A DNA stretch of 17,596 nucleotides from an uncultured Bacteroidales bacterium (GTDB lineage Bacteria > Bacteroidota > Bacteroidia > Bacteroidales > UBA932): positions 1 through 17,596 of the forward strand of contig CAKUXR010000039.1 in NCBI GenBank assembly GCA_934700615.1, written 5' to 3'. The notes under the pieces are model-generated. The model saw only the letters and a program-made list of their open reading frames with translations, made no database searches and was not told where the DNA came from. Position numbers and translations under genes: made by a program. Of the stretch, positions 1-7,366 are shown one piece after another; position 1 is the first letter of the stretch; the number at the start of each line of letters is the position of its first letter.

Positions 1-8
1 CAAAAAAA

Positions 9-28
9 AGAGTTTCATCAGAAACTCT
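9..28. terminator. Hairpin, probable terminator at the left edge
   Basis: An 8-bp perfect inverted repeat (AGAGTTTC, loop ATCA, GAAACTCT) is preceded by eight A residues. On the minus strand this is a stem followed by a U tract, the form of an intrinsic terminator. No minus-strand gene lies between it and guaB, so it more likely ends an upstream gene outside the window, possibly acting in both directions. Confidence 0.5.
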
Positions 29-86
29 ATCAAATATTTACAAAAAATTTTAAATCAAGGATGTGTCAAAGTCCCGGGACGGCTTG

Positions 87-116
87 CGGTTTCTGACGGT
101 TTCTAACGATTTCTAA
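87..116. repeat. Three tandem 10-bp repeats upstream of guaB
   Basis: Three consecutive 10-mers, CGGTTTCTGA, CGGTTTCTAA and CGATTTCTAA, differ by one or two bases. They directly follow a 10-bp palindrome (GTCCCGGGAC, 71-80) and lie about 30 bp upstream of the predicted guaB -33 region. One helical turn per repeat would put all copies on the same DNA face. A regulator-binding role is inference. Confidence 0.6.
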
Positions 117-143
117 GCGGAAGTGATGCGAAATTGAAAAATA

Positions 144-176
144 TTTCACTTCTATGCCGAAATATTCTTATATTTG
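144..176 (+). promoter_or_regulatory. Predicted guaB promoter
   Basis: TATATTTG at 169-176 matches the Bacteroidota -7 consensus TAnnTTTG. A weak -33 (TTTC, 144-147) lies 21 bp upstream. A 7-bp inverted repeat (GAAGTGA 120-126 / TCACTTC 146-152) overlaps the -33 region and could be an operator. The transcript would start near 183, leaving a leader of only about 15 nt. Confidence 0.6.
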
Positions 177-197
177 CCAAAATATACATAGTTCACA

Positions 198-1670
198 ATG
201 CAGTTCGTTAATTCAGAAATTCCTGAAGGTCTTACCTTCGATGATGTTTTACTTGTACCTGCACGCTCTGAAGTTCTTCCAAGAGCGGTAGATGTCTCCA
301 CTAAGTTCACTAGAGATATTACTCTCTGTACTCCTATCGTGTCTTCTGCTATGGATACCGTTACTGAGGCTGACCTTGCAATCGCAATGGCTCGCGCAGG
401 TGGTATCGGTGTCATCCACAAAAACATGACAATTGAGCAGCAGTGCGAACAAGTCCGTCGCGTCAAGAGAGCTGAGAACGGAATGATTTATGATCCTGTA
501 ACCATCAGCCCTGAAGCTACAGTGGGCGATGCACTGGCTCTTATGGCGAAACATCACATCGGTGGCATTCCGGTTGTCGATGTGAATGGAAAACTCATAG
601 GAATCGTCACTAACCGTGACCTCCGTTTCCAGGACAACAAGAAGAGGCCTGTGTTCGAGGTGATGACCAAGGAAAATCTGGTTACGGCCAAGAAGGGAAT
701 CAGTCTGCAGGACGCTACCGGAATCCTCAGACAGAGCAAGGTAGAGAAACTTCCTGTAGTGGATGATGACTTCAAGCTCGTCGGCCTTATTACATATAAG
801 GACCTCATGAAGATCAAGGACAATCCTATCGCATCTAAAGACTCCAAGGGAAGACTTCTCGTTGCAGCTGCAGTAGGTGTGAAATCTGATACACTTGACA
901 GAATCGAAATGCTGGTAAGCGCAGGAGCTGATGCTGTTGTCATTGACACTGCCCATGGTCATTCGGTGGGCGTCCTCGACGTCATTGCGAAGGCTTGCGC
1001 GGCATTCAAGAACAGGGATATCCAGATTGTTGCGGGTAACGTCGCTACCGGAGAAGGTGCAAAGGCACTTGCAGATGCCGGTGTCAGCGCAGTCAAAGTC
1101 GGTATCGGTCCTGGTTCCATCTGTACTACACGAATCATTGCCGGAGTCGGAATGCCTCAGCTGACAGCTGTCATGCTTGCATCCAAGGCGCTTGAGGGAA
1201 CAGGTGTTCCTGTGATTGCTGACGGCGGTATCCGTTACTCAGGTGACATCACCAAGGCTCTTGCAGCCGGTGCAAGTACCGTCATGGCAGGTTCACTCTT
1301 CGCCGGAACTGAGGAGTCACCTGGCGAGACCATCATTCTCAACGGCAGAAAGTTCAAGTCTTATCGCGGAATGGGTTCACTCGAGGCTATGGAGCATGGC
1401 TCGAAGGACAGATATTTCCAGGATATGGAAGAGGATATCAAGAAGCTTGTTCCGGAAGGAATTGTCGCTCAGGTACCTTTCAAGGGAACTGTCAGCGAGG
1501 TCGTATATCAGTTGGTCGGCGGTCTCCGTGCCGGTATGGGCTATGTGGGAGCCAAGGACATCGAGTCGCTTCGCGCTGCCCAGTTCGTGAGAATTACCAA
1601 TGCCGGATTCCTTGAGAGCCATCCTCATGATGTGACCATCACTAAGGAATCACCGAACTATTCTAGATAA
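198..1670 (+). CDS. guaB: IMP dehydrogenase
   Basis: Cytosolic enzyme that oxidises IMP to XMP with NAD+, the committed step of guanine nucleotide synthesis. The 490-residue length is normal for bacterial IMPDH. The N-terminal GLTFDDVLLVPA signature is present. Two CBS domains occupy roughly residues 95-210, with motifs such as HHIGGIPVVD and EKLPVVDDDFKLVG. The catalytic loop GIGPGSICTTRI places the nucleophile at Cys309, and the phosphate-binding IADGGIRYSGD and the YRGMGSLEAM segment follow. The ATG at 198 lies just downstream of the predicted promoter. The next gene starts 7 nt after the stop, so guaB probably heads an operon with the envelope genes. Identification is secure. Confidence 0.98.
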   Translation: MQFVNSEIPEGLTFDDVLLVPARSEVLPRAVDVSTKFTRDITLCTPIVSSAMDTVTEADLAIAMARAGGIGVIHKNMTIEQQCEQVRRVKRAENGMIYDPVTISPEATVGDALALMAKHHIGGIPVVDVNGKLIGIVTNRDLRFQDNKKRPVFEVMTKENLVTAKKGISLQDATGILRQSKVEKLPVVDDDFKLVGLITYKDLMKIKDNPIASKDSKGRLLVAAAVGVKSDTLDRIEMLVSAGADAVVIDTAHGHSVGVLDVIAKACAAFKNRDIQIVAGNVATGEGAKALADAGVSAVKVGIGPGSICTTRIIAGVGMPQLTAVMLASKALEGTGVPVIADGGIRYSGDITKALAAGASTVMAGSLFAGTEESPGETIILNGRKFKSYRGMGSLEAMEHGSKDRYFQDMEEDIKKLVPEGIVAQVPFKGTVSEVVYQLVGGLRAGMGYVGAKDIESLRAAQFVRITNAGFLESHPHDVTITKESPNYSR

Positions 1671-1677
1671 CAAGAAG

Positions 1678-2550
1678 TTGAGTCCAGGAAAAACCAGACA
1701 TATTCTGGCATTATGCCTTATCGTAATCGTCTTGCCGACATTTTTTTCGTGCAAGACGATTACGTCGTTTGTCCATGACGGCAAAGTCGTGGCAAAAGTC
1801 GGCAGCCACAAATTGTATGATACCGAGTTGAATGCTTACATTCCAGACTCCGCATCTCCGGAGGACAGTGTAAAACTCGCTCTGCAGTACATCAACTCAT
1901 GGGCTACCGATATGATGTTCAATGATCTCGCCGACAAGGAACTTTCCAAGGGCGAGAAGAATGTCGATAAGGAACTGGAGGCTTACAGGCAGTCTCTGCT
2001 CAAATTCCGTTATGAGCAGAAATTTATCAACCAGCGTCTAGATACGGCTGTAACTGAGTCACAGATAGAGAATTACTATGAATCCCATATCGAGAACTTC
2101 AAGTTGCAACTGCCGATAGCCAAGGCCCAGTTCCTGTATATCTCTTCTGATTCTCCGAATCTCGGAATCATCATGAAGAAAATGACATCATCCAAGCCGG
2201 AGGACAGGATTGAGGCCGACAGCATGGCCGTGTCTTCAGCATTGAGATACACCGCTTTCGGCGGAAAATGGATTGACCTTGTCAAGCTTTCCCGAGAGTT
2301 CGGTGTGGATTACGGCACAGTGTTGTCGTCAATGAAAGACGGGGTGGTGGAAATTCCTGACGGGAACGGCAATGTCAATATCGCTTACATCAGCAGTATG
2401 ATGAAGGCGGGAACTACCGGCCCGGTCGAGTACTATAGGGAAATGATTAAAGATATTATTCTGAGTACCAGAAAACAGGCGCTTCTTTCCAGTTTGGAAC
2501 GAGACTTGTTAGAAAATGCGCGCAGTCAGGAAAATTTCGTTGTATATTAA
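1678..2550 (+). CDS. SurA/PpiC-like lipoprotein without a recognisable parvulin core
   Basis: A 290-residue protein whose N-terminus is a lipoprotein signal: a Lys/Arg-containing start, hydrophobic residues 9-21, and lipobox FFSC with the modified Cys at residue 25. It should therefore be membrane-anchored in the periplasm or outer membrane. The rest is helical and charged. The segment YEQKFINQRLDTAVTES (about residues 111-128) and the following YYESHIENFKLQ resemble the SurA-type N-terminal domain that precedes a parvulin domain. I see no convincing parvulin PPIase motif after it. The start is TTG, the only in-frame start that keeps the signal peptide. It lies 7 nt after guaB and 6 nt before the SurA-like gene. 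I infer a chaperone partner for outer-membrane protein folding; the exact function is unknown. Confidence 0.85.
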   Translation: MSPGKTRHILALCLIVIVLPTFFSCKTITSFVHDGKVVAKVGSHKLYDTELNAYIPDSASPEDSVKLALQYINSWATDMMFNDLADKELSKGEKNVDKELEAYRQSLLKFRYEQKFINQRLDTAVTESQIENYYESHIENFKLQLPIAKAQFLYISSDSPNLGIIMKKMTSSKPEDRIEADSMAVSSALRYTAFGGKWIDLVKLSREFGVDYGTVLSSMKDGVVEIPDGNGNVNIAYISSMMKAGTTGPVEYYREMIKDIILSTRKQALLSSLERDLLENARSQENFVVY

Positions 2551-2556
2551 GGAATT

Positions 2557-3948
2557 ATGAAAAATATATTTAAGCTGGCGGCTGTTGCTGCCACACTGAT
2601 GCTGCCGATTTCAGGTTTTGCACAGAAATATGGCAATGGTCTCATTGACAAGACGATAGCAGTTGTCGGAAATGAGATGATTTCATTGTCTGAGTTGGAG
2701 CAGGAGATTCTCTATATGCGGATGCAGGGAATGTATTCGGACAAGAATATGCGTTGTGAACAGCTGGAGAGAATGCTTGAGAACAAACTGTTCCTCATGC
2801 AGGCCAGAGTCGATTCATTGTCAGTGAATCAGGAAATGGTCGCAAGTACACTGTCCCAGCGTATTGACGCCATGCGTACCCAGCTTGGAGGTGATGAGAA
2901 TGTCGAGAAGACCTACGGCAAGCCTCTCTATAAACTCCGTCAGGAGTGGAAACAGCAGATGGAGGACATGTCGCTTACCCAGCAGATGCAGCAGCAGATT
3001 TCTTCTCAGGTCCCGGAGCTCACTCCGCATGATGTGAAGGAGTATCTTGCCGAGACTGACCCTGCTGACCTTCCGATGGTTCCTATCAAATACCAGCTCA
3101 GCCAGATTTGCATCTACCCTGACAGGGAGGCTGCGAATCTCGCCGTGAAGGAGAAGCTTCTCGGTATCCGTGAGCGTATCATGAACGGAGAGAAATTCTC
3201 GACATTGGCACGTATCTATTCCGAGGATCCGGGCAGCGCGAGAAAGGGTGGAGAACTTGGTCTCGCTTCGAAGTCCATTTTCTGGCCGGCGTTCTCAGAT
3301 GCGGCAATGTCATTGAAACCGGGAGTCATTTCTCAGATTGTGGAGACTCCGGACGGATTCCATATCATTGAAGTTCTCGAGAAGAAGGGTGATATGTTCA
3401 ATGCACGCCATATTCTCATCAAGCCTTCTTACACTGACGAGGACAGGCAGAAGGCATTCAAGACATTGGATTCCCTGAAGACTGAAATCCAGAACAATGC
3501 CGTGACCTTCCAGATGGCTGCGCGTTTCTATTCCCAGGATGCCCAGACCAAGACTAACGGAGGACAGATGGCAGACCCTTACACCGGTTCGTCTTATTTC
3601 GAAATAGACCAGCTCAAGCCTGAGGATTATGCCGCTATCAAGGATTTGAAGGAGGGTGAAATTTCCGAGCCTGTGCAATCTACTGACAATGAGGGACGTA
3701 ACGGAAATACCGTCTATAAGATAATCAAGGTTGACAAGATTATTCCTGCGCATACCGCATCTTTCGACAAGGATTACAGTGAACTTCTCGAGGAAGCCCG
3801 CAGCAAGAAGCAGGAGGCTGCCATTGACCAGTTCATCAACAGGAAGATAAAGACGACTTACATTATCATTGACCCTCTTTTCAAGAATTGCGATTTTTCT
3901 CGCGAAGGCTGGAACAAGATTGCGCGAGAGGGCGAATCCGGTAAATAA
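2557..3948 (+). CDS. surA: SurA-like periplasmic peptidyl-prolyl isomerase/chaperone
   Basis: A 463-residue exported protein with a cleavable signal peptide (residues 1-22, ending ISGFA before QKY). An N-terminal SurA-like helical domain (about 30-170) is followed by two parvulin (PpiC-type) domains at about 173-278 and 280-395. The first shows the family pattern FSTLARIYSEDPGS, RKGGELG, and GFHIIEVLEKKG. The second begins with NARHILI and has a looser ARFYSQD and NGGQM. SurA family proteins escort unfolded outer-membrane proteins through the periplasm and isomerise X-Pro bonds. The gene sits between the lipoprotein (6 nt gap) and the OstA-like gene (2 nt gap), consistent with one transcript. 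Orthology to E. coli SurA is by domain layout rather than verified by search, so the symbol is tentative. Confidence 0.92.
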   Translation: MKNIFKLAAVAATLMLPISGFAQKYGNGLIDKTIAVVGNEMISLSELEQEILYMRMQGMYSDKNMRCEQLERMLENKLFLMQARVDSLSVNQEMVASTLSQRIDAMRTQLGGDENVEKTYGKPLYKLRQEWKQQMEDMSLTQQMQQQISSQVPELTPHDVKEYLAETDPADLPMVPIKYQLSQICIYPDREAANLAVKEKLLGIRERIMNGEKFSTLARIYSEDPGSARKGGELGLASKSIFWPAFSDAAMSLKPGVISQIVETPDGFHIIEVLEKKGDMFNARHILIKPSYTDEDRQKAFKTLDSLKTEIQNNAVTFQMAARFYSQDAQTKTNGGQMADPYTGSSYFEIDQLKPEDYAAIKDLKEGEISEPVQSTDNEGRNGNTVYKIIKVDKIIPAHTASFDKDYSELLEEARSKKQEAAIDQFINRKIKTTYIIIDPLFKNCDFSREGWNKIAREGESGK

Positions 3949-3950
3949 TC

Positions 3951-6761
3951 ATGAATTTCCGCAGAAGTCTCATAACAGTATTGATATTTCTGTCAGCTAT
4001 ATTCCGCCTGTCTGCCCAGGAAAAAGGCAGTCAGGTGGATTCTCTTGTACGTCTGCTCAGTGCCCAGTCTATGGAGCTCATCGAAAAGAACGGGTTGAAT
4101 TACCGTAAGGTGACCGGACCGGCCAGGTTCCTGCACAATGATACGTATCTCATTTGCGATACGGCTTTGTGGAATGTTTCTTCCAATGAGATATATGCCA
4201 TCAAGAATGTCAAGATTCTTCAAGACCAGACTGTTCTGACAGGTGACAAACTCACTTACTATGTCGATCGCGACCTTGCTGAATTCAGGGGATCGCTGGT
4301 ACAGCTGGAGGACAAGGACAGGAATATATTGAGGACGGAATTCCTGGATTATAACACGAGGGACAGTGTCGCCGTCTTTTTCAACGGCGGTTCGATGAGG
4401 GATAAGGACGGCCAGATAATCGAAAGCCGTACAGGTACTTACGACTCCAAACTGAAGACGTTCACTTTTACCGATGATGTGAATATGTTCACTGATTCTA
4501 TTTTCGTGAAGTCATCGTCCATCATCTACGACGCGAATCGTAATATCGCCACATTCGGCTATAATACAGATACTTGGAGTGAAGACAACATGCTTTCTGC
4601 AAATGCCGGCTGGTATGACAGGAACATGGAGATTTTCTTGTTCAGGAAGAATGTCCATGGCATGAGCGATACCCAGGAAGGGTGGGCTGATTCGCTATTC
4701 TATTACAGGTCCAGCGGGAATATCGAGATGCTCGGCAATGCCCAGGTGATAGACACTACCCGTGACGTGTCAGCATTGGCCGGCAAGATTTATTACACCG
4801 ACACGCTGTCTCAGATAGTCCTGTCCAGAAAACCTGCTGTCATTGGCATTGTCAAGGAAGAAAATGCCGCGCCTGACACGGTTTATTTCGGGGCGGATAC
4901 CCTCATTGCAAGGACACGGATGATGTTCGAGATCGAGGACGGCCTGAAGAAAGCGGCCGAGTCTCGTCTCAAGGATCTTTCTGTCGATGCGGTCCAGAAT
5001 TACCGTCAGAAGGCGGCGAAAGAGGCTGCCGAAGCTGCGGCGAAGGCCGCGGAGGAGGACCCGAACAGACCGAAACCGCAGCAGAAGAACCAAGCAAAGG
5101 GTAAGGTCAATGACAATGCGACTGCAAAGCCGGCGGCCCCTTCCGACAAGGCCAAGCAGGCCGATGCTCCTAAAGAAGCTGAACGTGCTGAGAATGTTGC
5201 TGCCCAGGCAGATACGCTTGCGGCAAAGGCTCCGGAAGTTTCCGATACATTGGCATTGACAAATCCTTCAGAACCTGATGCGGCAGCGGTGGACAGCCTT
5301 AAAGGCGTCCCTGCGGATTCTACTGCGTTGACTTCAGATGCACTGAAAGAACTCGCGGATTCTGTCGGCGTCCAGACTGACAGCCTTGCGGCTCCGAAGG
5401 ATTCCACGAAGCTGAATTTTATCACGGCAATCAGGAATGTGAAGATGTATAAGTCTGATATTCAGTTCGCTTGCGATTCTCTGGAATATAATGACCTGGA
5501 TTCTCTCGTACGTATGTATCAGAGCCCTGTTGTCTGGAATGAGACCAACAGGCAGTATTCTTCGGATAGCCTTTATGCCGTTATCAAGGGCAGTTCCCTT
5601 CAGAAGGCCAGTCTGATGTCCAATGCGTTTATCGTGGTGCAGGAGGATTCGCTGTGTTTCGACCAGATTCGCGCGACCGAGATGTTGGCTTACTTTGACG
5701 AGAAGGGCGGCCTGACCCGCTTCGATGCGCTTGGTGAGGCCAATGCCATTTTCTACATTCCTGAGGATAGTGTCTATGCGACGGTCAACAAGAGTGCTGC
5801 GAAGATGCTATATGCCCAGTTCAAGGATGGCGATTTGGACAAGGTCTATTATTTCGAGTCTGCCAAGAATGATGCCTATCCTGTCGCTCAGATGTCCAAG
5901 GATGACCGTGTCCTCAAGGGTTTCAACTGGGATCCCGAGAGGCGTCCCGCAGGTCGTGAAAGCATAACGCCGCTTTCATTAAGGGCTTCAGAAAGAGATT
6001 ATTACGCGTCACGTCCGAGAACGACGTTCACTTATACCGACAAATATTATCCGGGTTATATTCCGGGCGTCATGAAGGAAATCGAGCGCGGTAGGCTTGC
6101 CAAGTCAGAGGCGAAGGCTCGCAGAAGGGCTGCCGCCCAGGAAAAGGCCGCGCAGGATTCATTGACAGTCGCCCGCGATTCTGCCTCTGTCGATTCATTG
6201 TCAATGTCACCGGCGGATTCCTCTTCAGCAGTTCCTGCTCTCGCGGACTCCACAAAAGCCGGGGCCGATTCATTGTCAATGTCACCTGATTCGTCTATTG
6301 TCAATGCTGCCGTGATGGATGCAGCCGCCCTTAAGAAGGCTCAGCGTGATTCCCTCCGAGCAGCCAAGATAGCAGCCCGTGAGGCCAAGTGGGCCCGTCT
6401 GGATAGTCTGGATGCAGCCAAAGCCAAGGCCGCCGCGGATAAGAAAGCTGCCAAACTTCGTGCGAAGAAACTAAAGGAAATTCTGGCTGCCGAAGCCCGT
6501 GAACGGAAAGAAAATGCCCGTCTGGACAAGTACAAGGCAGCTTTTGCCAAGCAGAAAGAGCGTGAGGACAAGCGCAAGGCCCGCCAGGCGGAAAAGAAAG
6601 CCCTTTCTGACAAGAAGAAAGACAACTCCAAGAAGGAGAAGGATCCTCTCAATGTCCCTTTGCGGGCGACTGACCTTAAGTCTTCTCCCGATGACATAGC
6701 AGGCGATAATTCCACGTCCGAAAAGGTCCCTCCTATAGAGGAAACCGATAACATCGAATAA
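3951..6761 (+). CDS. OstA/LptA-like LPS-transport-related protein with charged low-complexity regions
   Basis: A 936-residue exported protein (signal peptide about 1-23, ending LSAQ). Residues about 35-330 consist of repeated beta-strand units such as LTGDKLTYYVDRDLAEFRG and MLSANAGWYDRNMEIFLF, typical of the OstA/LptA/LptD-N jellyroll that binds LPS during transport. A second OstA-like stretch (about 490-700, with SDIQFACDSLEYN) follows an Ala/Lys/Pro-rich linker (about 353-483). The C-terminus from about 715 is Ala-, Lys-, Arg- and Asp-Ser-rich, probably coiled or disordered. Single OstA-like proteins are usually far smaller; long OstA-like proteins next to surA genes are common in Bacteroidota. 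The start is 2 nt after the surA stop. I infer a periplasmic bridge or LptA-type role; the function of the charged tail is unknown. Confidence 0.88.
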   Translation: MNFRRSLITVLIFLSAIFRLSAQEKGSQVDSLVRLLSAQSMELIEKNGLNYRKVTGPARFLHNDTYLICDTALWNVSSNEIYAIKNVKILQDQTVLTGDKLTYYVDRDLAEFRGSLVQLEDKDRNILRTEFLDYNTRDSVAVFFNGGSMRDKDGQIIESRTGTYDSKLKTFTFTDDVNMFTDSIFVKSSSIIYDANRNIATFGYNTDTWSEDNMLSANAGWYDRNMEIFLFRKNVHGMSDTQEGWADSLFYYRSSGNIEMLGNAQVIDTTRDVSALAGKIYYTDTLSQIVLSRKPAVIGIVKEENAAPDTVYFGADTLIARTRMMFEIEDGLKKAAESRLKDLSVDAVQNYRQKAAKEAAEAAAKAAEEDPNRPKPQQKNQAKGKVNDNATAKPAAPSDKAKQADAPKEAERAENVAAQADTLAAKAPEVSDTLALTNPSEPDAAAVDSLKGVPADSTALTSDALKELADSVGVQTDSLAAPKDSTKLNFITAIRNVKMYKSDIQFACDSLEYNDLDSLVRMYQSPVVWNETNRQYSSDSLYAVIKGSSLQKASLMSNAFIVVQEDSLCFDQIRATEMLAYFDEKGGLTRFDALGEANAIFYIPEDSVYATVNKSAAKMLYAQFKDGDLDKVYYFESAKNDAYPVAQMSKDDRVLKGFNWDPERRPAGRESITPLSLRASERDYYASRPRTTFTYTDKYYPGYIPGVMKEIERGRLAKSEAKARRRAAAQEKAAQDSLTVARDSASVDSLSMSPADSSSAVPALADSTKAGADSLSMSPDSSIVNAAVMDAAALKKAQRDSLRAAKIAAREAKWARLDSLDAAKAKAAADKKAAKLRAKKLKEILAAEARERKENARLDKYKAAFAKQKEREDKRKARQAEKKALSDKKKDNSKKEKDPLNVPLRATDLKSSPDDIAGDNSTSEKVPPIEETDNIE
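6191..6286 (+). repeat. Direct 21-bp repeat inside the OstA-like gene
   Basis: The 21-bp sequence beginning CGATTCATTGTCAATG occurs at 6191-6211 and again, identically, at 6266-6286, 75 bp (25 codons) apart. Both copies encode DSLSMSP. Identity at third codon positions suggests a recent in-frame duplication within the Ser/Asp-rich C-terminal region. Confidence 0.9.
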
Positions 6762-6765
6762 AATT

Positions 6766-6806
6766 CAATCCTTAGCAGCCGATTCCATGGAGGTTGTTAA
6801 GGATTG
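6766..6806. terminator. Terminator between the OstA-like gene and the convergent HTH gene
   Basis: The arms at 6766-6780 and 6792-6806 form a long stem (CAATCCTTA paired with TAAGGATTG, continuing with G-U pairs) with an 11-nt loop. It begins 4 nt after the OstA-like stop and ends at the stop of the minus-strand HTH gene, so it can serve both convergent transcripts. On the plus strand it is followed by ATTATTTTG. Confidence 0.8.
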
Positions 6807-6807
6807 A

Positions 6808-7191
6808 TTATTTTGTGCCGTATGTAACGTCCTCCCCATCGTTCAGACACCGCGCCAGCCCTGCCCTTGTCGCATATCCGACGACTGGACTGCTCAATGC
6901 TGCCCCGATGAGGTCAATGTTGAGTGCTGTTTCGATGCGTGCTATTGTTTCCAAAGTCATATTTGAACTGCCTTTGAGCAGGTTTGAAACATATTGTTGG
7001 CTGCATCCCATCCGCTCTGCCAGTACGGACTGGGTGACACCTTGCCTATCCATAGCCTGCATAGTTTTCATCGTTATGATTCTGGAATATTTCAGCCAGT
7101 TCTCATTCTCTCTCCTCCATTCTGCCGATTCCCTCCATTTTGAAGGTATTGCAGATTGGTGATTGTTCAAAAATTCAGTTGCCTTGCTCAT
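6808..7191 (-). CDS. Orphan XRE-family HTH regulator, antitoxin-like
   Basis: A 127-residue protein with one helix-turn-helix of the Cro/C1 (XRE) type at about residues 43-95: VTQSVLAERMGCSQQYVSNL, then NMTLETIARIETALNI. The N-terminal helical segment NENWLKYSRIITMKTMQAMD is common in HigA-like antitoxins of Bacteroidota. No toxin gene is adjacent: the neighbour upstream is a divergent kinase and the one downstream is convergent. It may be a solitary regulator or an antitoxin that has lost its partner. Palindromes immediately upstream suggest autoregulation. DNA binding is secure; partner and targets are unknown. Confidence 0.88.
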   Translation of the reverse strand: MSKATEFLNNHQSAIPSKWRESAEWRRENENWLKYSRIITMKTMQAMDRQGVTQSVLAERMGCSQQYVSNLLKGSSNMTLETIARIETALNIDLIGAALSSPVVGYATRAGLARCLNDGEDVTYGTK

Positions 7192-7206
7192 GGGTTGTTG
7201 TTTCTA

Positions 7207-7238
7207 CTAAGGTATGAACAATATTTATATTGTACAAT
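7207..7238 (-). promoter_or_regulatory. Predicted promoter and operator of the HTH gene
   Basis: On the minus strand TACCTTAG (plus 7207-7214) resembles the -7 element, with ATTG (7235-7238) as a possible -33 at 20 bp. Overlapping palindromes cover this -33: ACAATA-TTTA-TATTGT at 7218-7233 and the perfect palindrome ATTGTACAAT at 7229-7238. Together they give three alternating ACAAT/ATTGT half-sites, a plausible autoregulatory operator. Confidence 0.55.
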
Positions 7239-7312
7239 GTTTGTGTTGTTTTTTTATCTATGCTGTATTCGTCTGATTTGTCCGGGATATGACAATAAAA
7301 TTAAGGTTTGAG

Positions 7313-7352
7313 CTATCATTAGATACAATTACTGATAGTTTGTGTAAATTTG
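7313..7352 (+). promoter_or_regulatory. Predicted promoter of the sensor kinase operon
   Basis: TAAATTTG at 7345-7352 matches TAnnTTTG exactly. No good -33 is visible 19-21 bp upstream, which suggests activator dependence. An inverted repeat CTATCA (7313-7318) / TGATAG (7333-7338), with arms 20 bp centre to centre, brackets the expected -33 position and could be an activator site. Confidence 0.5.
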
Positions 7353-7366
7353 CAAAAAAGAGATGC

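Noticed and set aside
249..962. Long minus-strand open frame inside guaB
   Set aside because: It lies entirely opposite the secure guaB gene and has no recognisable protein features.
7218..7238. Riboswitch-like structure upstream of the HTH gene
   Set aside because: The palindromes lie upstream of the predicted transcription start, so they act as DNA sites if at all.
7289..7366. 26-codon N-terminal extension of the sensor kinase
   Set aside because: It contains the exact TAnnTTTG element and adds no recognisable domain; ATG 7367 directly follows the expected transcription start.
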